DNA of 64,000 bases from Flavobacterium alvei (GTDB taxonomy: Bacteria > Bacteroidota > Bacteroidia > Flavobacteriales > Flavobacteriaceae). A model generated the notes under the pieces. That model had not been told where the DNA came from. It did no database searches and saw nothing but the letters and a program-made list of their open reading frames with translations. Below, piece by piece: positions 9,549 to 17,905 of this stretch (position 1 is the first letter of the stretch; the number at the start of each line of letters is the position of its first letter). The stretch is from NCBI RefSeq assembly GCF_002920895.1, contig NZ_PQVG01000001.1, positions 372,001-436,000 of the forward strand, in the 5' to 3' direction. Position numbers and translations under genes: made by a program.

Positions 9549-10788
9549 AACAAAAAAATGTTTTTAAATTTAGATCACCTCTCCATTTTCTATCAAGCAC
9601 AGATTCAAAGTTGTTTTTAACGACTAAATTTGTTTCCGATACCCATTGGTCTACAACAACATTATTACTCACTAAAGCAATATCAATTTCATACTTTCCA
9701 CCAACAATTGGCAAGACTATTTCAAAATTAAAAATGTATTTTCCTTTTTTAATATTAAAATAACACCCTTCATAATCTCGACTATTACATCCAAAAAGAA
9801 TTTTCCCCTCTGAATTTCTAATAACAAACCCTAATTCACAATTTTTAATATCCCCTTTTGAATTAAATTCAAAACAAATACTTGATTTTTCATCAGAAGA
9901 AATATTGAAACTATCGCTATTACCTATAAACCATCTAGTAAACTCCCCCAACAAATTATCTAGAACTCCTATCCTTATCCCATCATTTACTACTTGAACT
10001 TCTTGAAAATAATCTTCAATAGCCTCATCAATTCCACCCTCAAAAACCACTTTTCCATTCTCCATTACAATCCCCCTCGTACACAAACTCTTCACCGCCG
10101 CCATATTATGACTAACAAACAATACCGTTCTTCCACTTTGTCTAGAAATATCCTGCATTTTGCCAATAGCTTTTTTCTGGAATTCGGCATCGCCTACGGC
10201 CAAGACCTCATCAACTACCAAAATTTCAGGCTCTAAAAAAGCGGCTACCGCAAAAGCCAAACGTACGGTCATTCCGCTGCTGTAGCGTTTTACGGGGGTA
10301 TCTATGTAACGCTCGCAACCTGAGAACTCAATAATTTCATCTAGTTTTGAGGCAATTTCTTTTTTGGTCATACCTAGAATGGCACCATTCAAGTAAATAT
10401 TTTCGCGACCCGTCATTTCGCCATTAAAACCTGTACCTACTTCCAGCAAAGAAGCAATTCGCCCCCGTGATTTGATGCTTCCGGTGGTAGGCGCAGTTAC
10501 TTTAGAAAGTATTTTTAATAAAGTAGATTTTCCTGCTCCGTTCTTGCCAATAATGCCCAAAACTTCGCCTCGCTCGACTTCAAAATTAATGTCTTGTAAT
10601 GCCCAAACATAATCGCTTTCGCCTTTGGTGCTTCGATCATTCACTTCGCCAATTTTCAAATAAGGATCTTCTTTGCCCCGCAACTGATGCCACCAACGGT
10701 TCAAGTCGTGACTAAGCGTACCTGTGCCTACTTGCCCAAGTCGGTATTGCTTAGAAATGTTTTCGGCTTTTAGTATGATGTCTTTCAT
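9532..10788 (-). CDS. wzt: polysaccharide ABC transporter ATP-binding protein (Wzt-like)
   Basis: I place the start at the ATG complementary to 10786-10788 (418 residues, [18 protein letters not shown]), since residues coded further upstream come from a low-complexity spacer. The nucleotide-binding domain has Walker A ([17 protein letters not shown]), signature ([14 protein letters not shown]), Walker B ([13 protein letters not shown]) and the H-loop SHNMAA. From about residue 255 a separate beta-rich domain follows, as in Wzt proteins that bind the modified end of the O-antigen before export. The domain boundary coincides with a strong drop in G+C. The partner permease is at 13645-14514, separated by three other genes. 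Confidence 0.88.
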   Translation of the reverse strand: MKDIILKAENISKQYRLGQVGTGTLSHDLNRWWHQLRGKEDPYLKIGEVNDRSTKGESDYVWALQDINFEVERGEVLGIIGKNGAGKSTLLKILSKVTAPTTGSIKSRGRIASLLEVGTGFNGEMTGRENIYLNGAILGMTKKEIASKLDEIIEFSGCERYIDTPVKRYSSGMTVRLAFAVAAFLEPEILVVDEVLAVGDAEFQKKAIGKMQDISRQSGRTVLFVSHNMAAVKSLCTRGIVMENGKVVFEGGIDEAIEDYFQEVQVVNDGIRIGVLDNLLGEFTRWFIGNSDSFNISSDEKSSICFEFNSKGDIKNCELGFVIRNSEGKILFGCNSRDYEGCYFNIKKGKYIFNFEIVLPIVGGKYEIDIALVSNNVVVDQWVSETNLVVKNNFESVLDRKWRGDLNLKTFFCYEELP

Positions 10789-10845
10789 TTGTTGGGTGTT
10801 GGGTGCTGGGTTTTTGGTGTTAGTTAATCGTTCAGCTTTCAAATT
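10789..10845. repeat. G/T-rich low-complexity spacer upstream of wzt
   Basis: The plus strand here is built of slightly varied GTTGGGT and GCTGGGT words. Comparable GTTGGTTG-type text lies on both sides of the PHP phosphatase gene (about 14621-14660 and 15473-15492). I see no promoter or terminator in it, and it does not resemble a coding region. Confidence 0.45.
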
Positions 10846-10850
10846 TAATA

Positions 10851-11804
10851 TTAATTCGGAGTTTTAAACGAATTAAAAACATGATTTATTTTTTTTCTGC
10901 CTTTTTTATATCCCCTTTTCCACAAATGAATGTATTTCCAAAATTGCTGGGCAATAGGTTTTTCTTTATTTTCAATGATGCCCGTCAAAATTTGAAGCAC
11001 CTGTTGTTTCTCCTCTTCGTGGGTGATTCTATCTAAACTGTATGTTGGCTGCATCAACATAGCAAGAGCGAGTTCTTCGTTTTGTTCTATTTCTAGCAAG
11101 CTCTCAATCAATTCCGCTTCGGATGCAAAGTTGTTGTAATTTATAAATCGTTTGGGATTGAAATCTTTGTCCACCATTTTATTTCCCCAATAAATAGGAA
11201 TACAATCTTTGTAAATGGGTTCCAGAATTTTCTCGGTGGTATAGCCATCATACTGACTGTTTTCGAAAGCAATAACAAACTTATAATCTTTGATAAAGTC
11301 CATTTTGTCAGGCACTTTGCCACCTACATTGTTGAGCGTTCCTCCTCCAGAATCAACGGGTTTAATTTTAGAAAGGGCTTTAAAAAAATCTAATCTTTTG
11401 GTTGCATTCGCATTGGAAACAACCATACAACAAAATTTAGATTTAGCATTCCAAGCTTTTAATGCTTCTTCTCGACTCAAGCTGGATTCAATTTTAGTCT
11501 TCATATGTAGCAAATCGACATACATAGCATACAAAGGCAATCTGAAATGATTTTTACGTTGGTTGTAATCAAACGAAAAAGCAAAATCACAAGCTGTAAA
11601 ATCAGGTCGTTCGTTTTCAGGTGTATAAAAGATTCGTTTGCACGAATAGTTCAAATAGCTCTTATTGTAACAGGAATAAAACAAAACCTCTGGATCGTCA
11701 TCAATACTAACTTTGTATTTCTAAACCAAAAGGTTGTAGAAATAGTTATTCGTTTTATCAAATCCTGGCCAAAAATCAACAAAGTTTATCTTGATTTCTT
11801 TCAT
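10851..11804 (-). pseudogene. GT10 (alpha-1,3-fucosyltransferase-like) gene with in-frame TAG
   Basis: An ATG at 11802-11804 opens a frame reading MKEIKINFVDFWPGFDKTNN, a typical GT10 N-terminus. After 27 codons there is a TAG (11721-11723). The same frame then continues without interruption (KYKVSIDDDPEVLFYSCYNKS) to the stop at 10851, for about 317 codons in all. The C-terminal half keeps the GT10 donor motif YKFVIAFENSQYDGYTTEKI. Downstream of the TAG no early ATG exists; only a TTG at 11682-11684 could restart, losing 40 residues. This looks like a recent nonsense mutation in a fucosyltransferase-type gene, or a sequencing error. Confidence 0.85.
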
Positions 11805-11839
11805 AAAAATTAGTTATGGACATAAAAAAAGGAACTTCT

Positions 11840-12697
11840 CTATTTTTTAAAAAGTTTGATAAAAAACCATTTTACCGCTCGCAAAGGTTTTAAAATCGTA
11901 TGACCTATTTTATAATCTAAAGTGTCTCTAAATTTATTGATTTCGGTTTTTTCTAAATCGGCAACCCATAAAAAACGATCTATCAATTCTTCGTAATGGT
12001 TGAAATAAATGTCTTTATTGCGCAAGTAAATGTATTTCTTGTTTTCATTATCAATCTTATTCATTTCTTTTCGTCTGGAAACCTGATGTTGTCTATAAAA
12101 AAACAATACCTCTTCAATGATATGTACTTTCCAGCCCAAGGCACTTACTCTTAATAGAAACTCCCAATCCTCATAGCCATTACTAGCATTACTATCATAT
12201 TTACCCGCTTTTTCCCAACTATCTTTTCGAAATAATGAAAATCCCATATTGACTCCATTCGTAAACAATAAATCTGAGGTAGATTTCGCATTAGATTTAT
12301 ATACCTGAAGTTTTTTTTCTTTTGTAAAAAACATTCCCCAACAACTCACAATGCCAACTTCAGAATCATCAAAAAACACTTTTAATGCTTTCTCTATAAA
12401 AGACGCTTCGAACTTGTCATCTGCATCTAACGGTAAAATAAATTCGCCACTAGCTCTCTCGATTCCCAGATTTCTAGCACTGCTCACGCCTCCGTTTTCT
12501 TTACTGATATAAATAAACCGCGAGTCTCTATCTGCCCATTTTTGAGCTATTTCTTCAGTATGATCTAGACTACCATCATTGACAATAAAGCATTCCCAAT
12601 CTGTATAAGTCTGGTTGTAAATAGATTGCAAAGCTTCGTCCAAATATTGGGCTTGATTGTAGCAGGGAACAATAATGGAGACTTTTGAAGTTTGCAT
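11840..12697 (-). CDS. GT2 family glycosyltransferase
   Basis: The 285-residue protein has the GT2 motifs KVSIIVPCYNQAQYLDEAL, FIVNDGSLDHTEE and EFILPLDADDKF, followed by GYEDWEFLLRVSALGW, the usual C-terminal part of the catalytic domain. Its first half is strikingly similar to the GT2 at 3007-3849. A basic C-terminal helix (AVKWFFIKLFKK) could sit on the inner membrane. It lies 17 bp after the FkbM gene upstream, in the same transcription unit, and probably adds an early sugar of the glycan; specificity unknown. Confidence 0.87.
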   Translation of the reverse strand: MQTSKVSIIVPCYNQAQYLDEALQSIYNQTYTDWECFIVNDGSLDHTEEIAQKWADRDSRFIYISKENGGVSSARNLGIERASGEFILPLDADDKFEASFIEKALKVFFDDSEVGIVSCWGMFFTKEKKLQVYKSNAKSTSDLLFTNGVNMGFSLFRKDSWEKAGKYDSNASNGYEDWEFLLRVSALGWKVHIIEEVLFFYRQHQVSRRKEMNKIDNENKKYIYLRNKDIYFNHYEELIDRFLWVADLEKTEINKFRDTLDYKIGHTILKPLRAVKWFFIKLFKK

Positions 12698-12713
12698 CGC
12701 TTAGTTCTTGTTT

Positions 12714-13598
12714 TTAATTTTTAAAGGCATAAATCATACCCGTAATAGAGGTTAAATACCTTGAAATCACTGTAAAATTATTTTCAACCAGAAGTTCTTC
12801 TAGAATTTTAGCTCCTTTGTCATGCCATTCGATTAGCAATACATCAACATCGGCTAATAAATTCAGTTGGCTCAATTTTTCTAAAATCTCATATTCTGCG
12901 CCTTCGCAATCTATTTTTAATACTTTTTTCTGATTAGCATGTTTCGCCAACAAATCAGGAAGGATCTCGCCAATATTCTTTATCTGAATTTCAATTTCTG
13001 CAGCATTATTTTTATCCAAAACAAGGCTTGCATCCAATCGGATACCGCAATTTCCTTTAGCTTGTGCATTATACAATACTTTTTCAACTCGAGTGGAACC
13101 ACCCAATCCAAAATTAAAAGCTTCTATTTTTGCAGCACAACTAGGGTTTAAATTCCTATTGTAAACCGCTTGATTATAGGTAGGAACGACAGGTTCAAAC
13201 GAATAGATTTGGGTTACATTTTTTTGCAAGGCAAAAAACAAAGAGCTAATCCCGATATTCATCCCAATATCAAAAACAACGAAGTTTTCATTAGACAATA
13301 GATTATAATCTTTTTCGATAAAAACTTCTTTAATAATAAAAAACTCTTCGGAGCTTTCTACATAGATTTGCAATCCATTGAAACTAGCTAAAACACCTTC
13401 GTTATGCCCTTCTAAAACGAGTTCTGGAAAATGTTTTTTTATTTCAAATAAATACGAAGCCGAATTATAAACCAAATTATAGGTGTCGTTTTTTACCCCA
13501 AAACTGTTTACCAAATCTTGTATCGCTTTTTCTTTCTTGCCAATATTCGAGATTTTGTATCCCAGTTTATTTAAAATGCTATGAATTAGTTTGTTCAT
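12714..13598 (-). CDS. FkbM family methyltransferase
   Basis: The 294-residue protein has the SAM-binding motif FVVFDIGMNIGISSLFFALQ (around residue 100), the acidic YSFEPVVPTYNQA loop and the FkbM motif KVLKIDCEGAEYEILEKL. It is predicted to transfer a methyl group from S-adenosylmethionine to a sugar hydroxyl, although substrate cannot be read. It lies between the Wzm-like permease and a GT2 gene. Compared with the second FkbM protein at 8120-8938 it has a longer N-terminal region of about 80 residues. Confidence 0.86.
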   Translation of the reverse strand: MNKLIHSILNKLGYKISNIGKKEKAIQDLVNSFGVKNDTYNLVYNSASYLFEIKKHFPELVLEGHNEGVLASFNGLQIYVESSEEFFIIKEVFIEKDYNLLSNENFVVFDIGMNIGISSLFFALQKNVTQIYSFEPVVPTYNQAVYNRNLNPSCAAKIEAFNFGLGGSTRVEKVLYNAQAKGNCGIRLDASLVLDKNNAAEIEIQIKNIGEILPDLLAKHANQKKVLKIDCEGAEYEILEKLSQLNLLADVDVLLIEWHDKGAKILEELLVENNFTVISRYLTSITGMIYAFKN

Positions 13599-13644
13599 TA
13601 TTTATATTTTGTTTCGTTCTGCGTCCTGCCTTCTGAATTCTGCA

Positions 13645-14514
13645 CTAAACCGTATCTATAAAACTTTTCTCTGTCTTATTGAAGACCAAAAGTCCCATAA
13701 AAAAAACAATAAGTGTCACACTCACTGTATAAACCATTCCCCAAACAGAAACAGCTCCTATTCCTAATAACATATAACGAGTAGTTTCTATAATATAAGC
13801 CAAGGGATTGTAGTGAACTAGCCAAGCATAATCAGGCATTTTGCTTTGTATGAGCGCCATAGGATACATCACCGCAGAAAGATACATCAATAGTTGCACA
13901 CCAAATCCAATGAGGTAACTAAAATCTCGGTATTTGGTTACCAAAGACGAAATAAACATCCCCAATCCCAATCCCAAAGTCCCCATCAACAAAATGAGCA
14001 AGGGAAAAAACAAGAGCGAACTATTCAAACTTAGCGGAGCTCCCTGAAAATAATAAAATACATAAAAGCCAATGAAAATCAGAAATTGAATTCCAAACTT
14101 AATTAAATTAGAAATCACTACCGACATTGGTGTTATTATCCTAGGAAAATAGACTTTGCCAAAAATAGCGGCATTGGCCTTAAAAGTATCTGAAGTACCT
14201 GTCAAACAAGCGGTAAAATAATTCCAAACTGTTATTCCCGCCAAATTAAATAAAAACGGAGGTACCGTTCCAGTATTAATTCCGGCTACTGTATTAAAAA
14301 TGATGGTAAAAGTAACTGAAGTAAACAAAGGCTGAATCAAATACCACAAAGGGCCTAAAATGGTTTGTTTATAAACCGTTACGACATCTCTTTTTACAAA
14401 AAGCATAAGCAAATCTCGGTATTGCCAAACTTCCTTGAGGTTGAGTGAGAAGAACTTGTTTTTGGGTGTTATTTCAAACAGCCAATCATTTTCATTAGTA
14501 TGGGTAGGATTCAT
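13645..14514 (-). CDS. wzm: polysaccharide ABC transporter permease (Wzm-like, ABC-2)
   Basis: I choose the ATG at 14512-14514 (289 residues, MNPTHTNENDWLFEITPKNK), as a further-upstream TTG would add only six residues. A cytoplasmic N-terminal segment with YRDLLMLFVKRDVVTVYKQT and LGPLWYLIQPLFTSVTFTII is typical of ABC-2 polysaccharide exporters. It is followed by about six membrane helices. It should pair with the Wzt-like ATPase at 9532-10788 to move a completed lipid-linked glycan across the inner membrane. It is the first gene of the minus-strand locus and is divergent from the PHP phosphatase gene. Confidence 0.9.
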   Translation of the reverse strand: MNPTHTNENDWLFEITPKNKFFSLNLKEVWQYRDLLMLFVKRDVVTVYKQTILGPLWYLIQPLFTSVTFTIIFNTVAGINTGTVPPFLFNLAGITVWNYFTACLTGTSDTFKANAAIFGKVYFPRIITPMSVVISNLIKFGIQFLIFIGFYVFYYFQGAPLSLNSSLLFFPLLILLMGTLGLGLGMFISSLVTKYRDFSYLIGFGVQLLMYLSAVMYPMALIQSKMPDYAWLVHYNPLAYIIETTRYMLLGIGAVSVWGMVYTVSVTLIVFFMGLLVFNKTEKSFIDTV

Positions 14515-14593
14515 AGTAAGTACAAAATTCAATCTAAAACAAATCTGAAATGAGCCATTTATATCTCAACGCTTTTGTCCTATTGCTTTGTCG

Positions 14594-14601
14594 CAAATAT
14601 A
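14594..14601 (-). promoter_or_regulatory. candidate -7 box for the polysaccharide locus
   Basis: Read on the minus strand this is TATATTTG, a perfect TAnnTTTG element, about 80 bases before the wzm ATG. No TTG at the expected -33 distance is present, so the call is tentative. Confidence 0.35.
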
Positions 14602-14721
14602 ATAATTTAATTGAACTCTTGGTAGTTGTTTGTTGTTAGTTGCTGGTTGCTCGAAAACGGTGGACGATTGACTAATGAAGAAAAACGACAATGCGAGTAA
14701 CCAAATAAAACCCAAATTTTG

Positions 14722-14729
14722 TATCTTTG
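14722..14729 (+). promoter_or_regulatory. candidate -7 box directly before the PHP phosphatase start
   Basis: TATCTTTG fits TAnnTTTG and ends only four bases before the ATG at 14734. Transcription would begin at or next to the start codon, giving a leaderless message. No clear -33 TTG is seen. Confidence 0.4.
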
Positions 14730-14733
14730 CTCT

Positions 14734-15468
14734 ATGTTTACAATATTCCAATCCAAGCCCATTCTAAAAGATATAATTCCTGATAATTATATTGATATTC
14801 ATTCCCATATTTTACCCGGAATTGACGATGGCGCCAAAACTTTAGGCGATAGTTTACAATTAATACAAGCGCTTCAAGGATTTGGTGCTTCAAAATTAAT
14901 TACAACCCCACACGTCATTCAGCATTTTTGGGAAAACAGCAGCCAAAATATTAAAGAAAAAGAAGCAGAGACCAACTTAGAGCTCAAGAAAAACAACCTT
15001 TCAATTCCTTTTCGAGCCGCAGCAGAATATATGATGGACGAAAATTTTGTAAAACTTTTTCAATCCGAAAAACTGTTGACCCTTAAAAGCAATTATGTTT
15101 TAGTCGAAATGTCCTATATCAATCCTCCTATCCAACTCTATTCTATTTTGTTTGACCTTCAGGTGGCAGGTTATATTCCCGTTTTGGCACATCCAGAACG
15201 ATACAATTTTTTTCATAAAAATTTCGAAGAATACAACAAACTGATTAATGCAGGCTGTTTATTGCAATTAAACCTATTATCCGTTGTGGGTTATTATGGC
15301 GAAAGCATTACCGAAATAGCCCAAAAATTACTCAAAAAAGGAATGTACAGCTTTGTAGGGTCTGATGCACATCACAACAACCACATTGCCTCTTTTGACA
15401 AAAAAGTAAAAATAAAAGATTTAGCTCCTTTGAAAGAAGTGATTGCCCATAATGAGTTTTTTAGGTAA
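14734..15468 (+). CDS. CpsB/CapC-like PHP-domain tyrosine-protein phosphatase
   Basis: The ATG at 14734 gives a 244-residue protein (MFTIFQSKPILKDIIPDNY). Metal-binding PHP motifs are visible: DIHSHILPGIDDGAKT, LITTPHVI, VLAHPERYNFF and FVGSDAHHNN. This matches the manganese-dependent phosphatases that dephosphorylate Wzc/CpsD-type tyrosine kinases and control polysaccharide synthesis; in Bacteroidota the group is often annotated as histidinol phosphatase-like. It is divergent from the wzm-led locus, which supports a regulatory link to surface glycan. No matching tyrosine kinase lies in the window. Confidence 0.85.
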   Translation: MFTIFQSKPILKDIIPDNYIDIHSHILPGIDDGAKTLGDSLQLIQALQGFGASKLITTPHVIQHFWENSSQNIKEKEAETNLELKKNNLSIPFRAAAEYMMDENFVKLFQSEKLLTLKSNYVLVEMSYINPPIQLYSILFDLQVAGYIPVLAHPERYNFFHKNFEEYNKLINAGCLLQLNLLSVVGYYGESITEIAQKLLKKGMYSFVGSDAHHNNHIASFDKKVKIKDLAPLKEVIAHNEFFR

Positions 15469-15524
15469 GATTTGTTGGTTGTTGTTCGCTATTCGACGGA
15501 CGAAAAATGGTAAACGAAAAACGA

Positions 15525-17627
15525 TTACAACACCCGATTAATTTGAACCAAACTTCTCTCGTAATAAGACTCTTTGGTCGAAGAAATAATAACACCTCCG
15601 TGATTAGAGGAATGAATAAATTTAATTTCACCATCTAACACTTCAACGACCATACCCACGTGAGTAATTCGGCCACGGCCACTTGTTTTGAAAAAAATTA
15701 AATCCCCTTTTTGAGCATCTTGAGTGTCAATCTTAGAACCATAAGAAGCCATTTCTATAGAAGATCTTGGGAGTTTAATATCGCTTTCACTAAAAGTATA
15801 ACACATCAATCCCGAACAATCAAAACCTTCCTTAGTAGTTCCTCCTGAACGATATCGAGTCCCAATATTCTCAGAAGCTCTCGAAATCAATTGATCTACA
15901 AATGCTTCATCATGAGTTATATTAGTATTTGTTGTCTCGAACTTTTCTTTGATATATTCAGTTTCAATAGCGATAGCTGTCTGCATAGAAGCCGTTTTTT
16001 CAATACTTTTCGAACTAAGAATCTTTAGCTTAGAACCCACCAATAAATTTTTGGCTATAGCAGGATTCTGTTTTTCTAATTCAACCACCGATAGCCCGTA
16101 CTGTTTGGCAATCCCATACTTGGTTTCCTTTGGCAAAACTTCGTGTGTGTATGCGACAACTTCTTTTAGGTTTTCAACTGTAGATGGAATTGCAGCTGGA
16201 TTTGTAGGATTAGCATCTTGCCCTTTTTTCTCCACAACCGCAGGAGTCAAAACAGAACTTTCCGTTTGCGTTTTAGCTTCTTTTGTATCGGAAGTAGCAA
16301 TCAAATTGGTTTTAATATCTCCTGGAATACTAATCTTTTGACCCACTTTTAAGGATTTCTTTCCTAAATCAGGATTCGCTTTTTGCAAATCAGAAAGGGT
16401 AATTTTATAAAGCTTGGCTATAGAATATAATGATTCTTTAGGAAGAACTTCGTGAACAACTCCTTGAGATTCTTTCGTGGTTTCAACCGCAGCTGGAACA
16501 ACTACTGGAACTATATTCTCCATCTTCTGATTTTTTTTCTCAACCACAGCAGGAGTCAAAACAAGGTTTTCTTTCACTTCTTTTGTATCAGCAACAAGAG
16601 TAGATTCAGCTTCGGCTTGTCCCGGAACACTAATTTTTTGACCCACTTTTAAAGACTTACCCGCTAATTCAGGATTGGCTTTTTGCAAATCAGAAAGGGT
16701 AATTTTATAAAGCTTGGCTATAGAATACAGTGATTCTTTAGGTAAAACTTCGTGAACAACTGCTTGAGACTCGTTTGTGGTTTCGACCTTAGCTGGAACA
16801 ACTACTGGAACAGCATTCTCCATCTTCTGATTTTTTTTCTCAACCACAGCAGGAGTCGAAACAAGGTTTTCTTTCTCGGCTTTCAATTCCTTTTTATCAG
16901 CAACAAGATTAGAATCAGCTTCGGCTTGTCCTGGTACATTAATTTTTTGACCTACTTTTAAAGATTTACCCCCTAATTCAGAATTGGCTTTTTGCAAATC
17001 AGAAAGGGTAATTTTATAAAGCTTGGCTATAGAATATAATGATTCTTTAGGCAAAACTTCATGTTGAATTGTATTAGTTGGAAGCTCAATTTTATTATTG
17101 TTTTTTATTTCAACAACGGCGGGTTCTTCTTTTAAATTTTTCTTTTGAGAAAGATTTGTTTTAGGAACTTCAATAGTTTTTTCAGCTATCTTATTTTCTG
17201 GAAAATCTACTAAAGCGGTCTGGGGAAGTTTTAGGATTTGACCTGTTTTCAATCCTTCTTTTTCTAAATTAGGATTACTTTTATACAAGTCTTCAAGACT
17301 CACTTTGTATTGCTTGGTAATTCCGTAAAGGGTTTCCTTGGGCAGTACTTCGTGTGTTTTTTCAGAAGAATCACGAGCACTATCTCGAACCGAAATCGAA
17401 TTGCTCTTTTTGGCCTTAGTAGGAATTAATAAAACCGATTTTAATTTAATTCCATTTACAGCATCAGGATTCAGTTCATAAATAGCCGATTGTTCAACTT
17501 GGTATTTCTTAGCAATTTCACTGATTGTTTCACCCTTAGCTACGGTATGTTGCCTTAACTTTTCTTGCGAAAAAAGACTCATGCTACTAAAGAAAACAAT
17601 CAAAAAAAGGCAACTAAAATACTTCAT
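15525..17627 (-). CDS. secreted LysM-repeat NlpC/P60 peptidoglycan hydrolase
   Basis: The start is taken at the ATG giving MKYFSCLFLIVFFSSMSLFSQ, a clear signal peptide (700 residues). Six LysM domains follow (about residues 25-70, 90-135, 190-235, 290-335, 385-430 and 490-535), separated by Pro/Val/Glu/Lys-rich linkers. The C-terminal NlpC/P60 domain has GFDCSGLMCYTF (catalytic Cys) and RITHVGMVVEV (catalytic His). It probably cleaves cell-wall peptides in the periplasm. LysM domains 3, 4 and 5 and their linkers are nearly identical, in 300-309 bp DNA repeats, so domain number may vary among strains. Confidence 0.9.
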   Translation of the reverse strand: MKYFSCLFLIVFFSSMSLFSQEKLRQHTVAKGETISEIAKKYQVEQSAIYELNPDAVNGIKLKSVLLIPTKAKKSNSISVRDSARDSSEKTHEVLPKETLYGITKQYKVSLEDLYKSNPNLEKEGLKTGQILKLPQTALVDFPENKIAEKTIEVPKTNLSQKKNLKEEPAVVEIKNNNKIELPTNTIQHEVLPKESLYSIAKLYKITLSDLQKANSELGGKSLKVGQKINVPGQAEADSNLVADKKELKAEKENLVSTPAVVEKKNQKMENAVPVVVPAKVETTNESQAVVHEVLPKESLYSIAKLYKITLSDLQKANPELAGKSLKVGQKISVPGQAEAESTLVADTKEVKENLVLTPAVVEKKNQKMENIVPVVVPAAVETTKESQGVVHEVLPKESLYSIAKLYKITLSDLQKANPDLGKKSLKVGQKISIPGDIKTNLIATSDTKEAKTQTESSVLTPAVVEKKGQDANPTNPAAIPSTVENLKEVVAYTHEVLPKETKYGIAKQYGLSVVELEKQNPAIAKNLLVGSKLKILSSKSIEKTASMQTAIAIETEYIKEKFETTNTNITHDEAFVDQLISRASENIGTRYRSGGTTKEGFDCSGLMCYTFSESDIKLPRSSIEMASYGSKIDTQDAQKGDLIFFKTSGRGRITHVGMVVEVLDGEIKFIHSSNHGGVIISSTKESYYERSLVQINRVL
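16326..17060 (-). repeat. tandem 300-309 bp repeats inside the LysM gene
   Basis: The same run of about 47 bases begins at 16381, 16681 and 16990, and matching flanks extend each copy through the LysM domain and much of the following linker between the first two copies. Spacing is 300 and 309 bp, both multiples of three, so copy-number change would keep the frame. Confidence 0.85.
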
Positions 17628-17763
17628 AAACACTATTTAAATTCAATATTTATCGCATTCATTCTTCAATTAACAACGCGATACAACAACCTATATTATT
17701 CTAAAAATTGAATAATTATTTTACTTTTACGGCAAACTTTAACAATAAAGTATAACCTAAAAA

Positions 17764-17794
17764 CAAATTTAAGCTATAAATATAAATTTCGCAA
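17764..17794 (-). promoter_or_regulatory. promoter of the LysM/NlpC gene
   Basis: On the minus strand the -33 TTG (17792-17794) is followed after 20 bases by the -7 box TAAATTTG (17764-17771). The arrangement equals that before carA and rplC. It leaves an untranslated leader of about 130 bases. Confidence 0.5.
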
Positions 17795-17905
17795 TTTTTG
17801 ACCCGCTCTTTATAATCAATTTAACAAAGTTTTGATTGAAAATTAGCAAAATTATAGCCCTACGATTAAAAAATATATAGTAATTTTAATCCTCCAACAG
17901 ACCTA

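Noticed and set aside
14566..14751. 61-codon minus-strand frame with a hydrophobic stretch
   Set aside because: It overlaps the start and the promoter-like box of the PHP phosphatase gene and runs through a low-complexity spacer. No family resemblance or plausible start context was found.
15949..16961. Plus-strand frames over the LysM gene with repeated sequence
   Set aside because: They repeat only because the LysM gene on the other strand repeats. The opposite strand has signal peptide, domains and catalytic residues.
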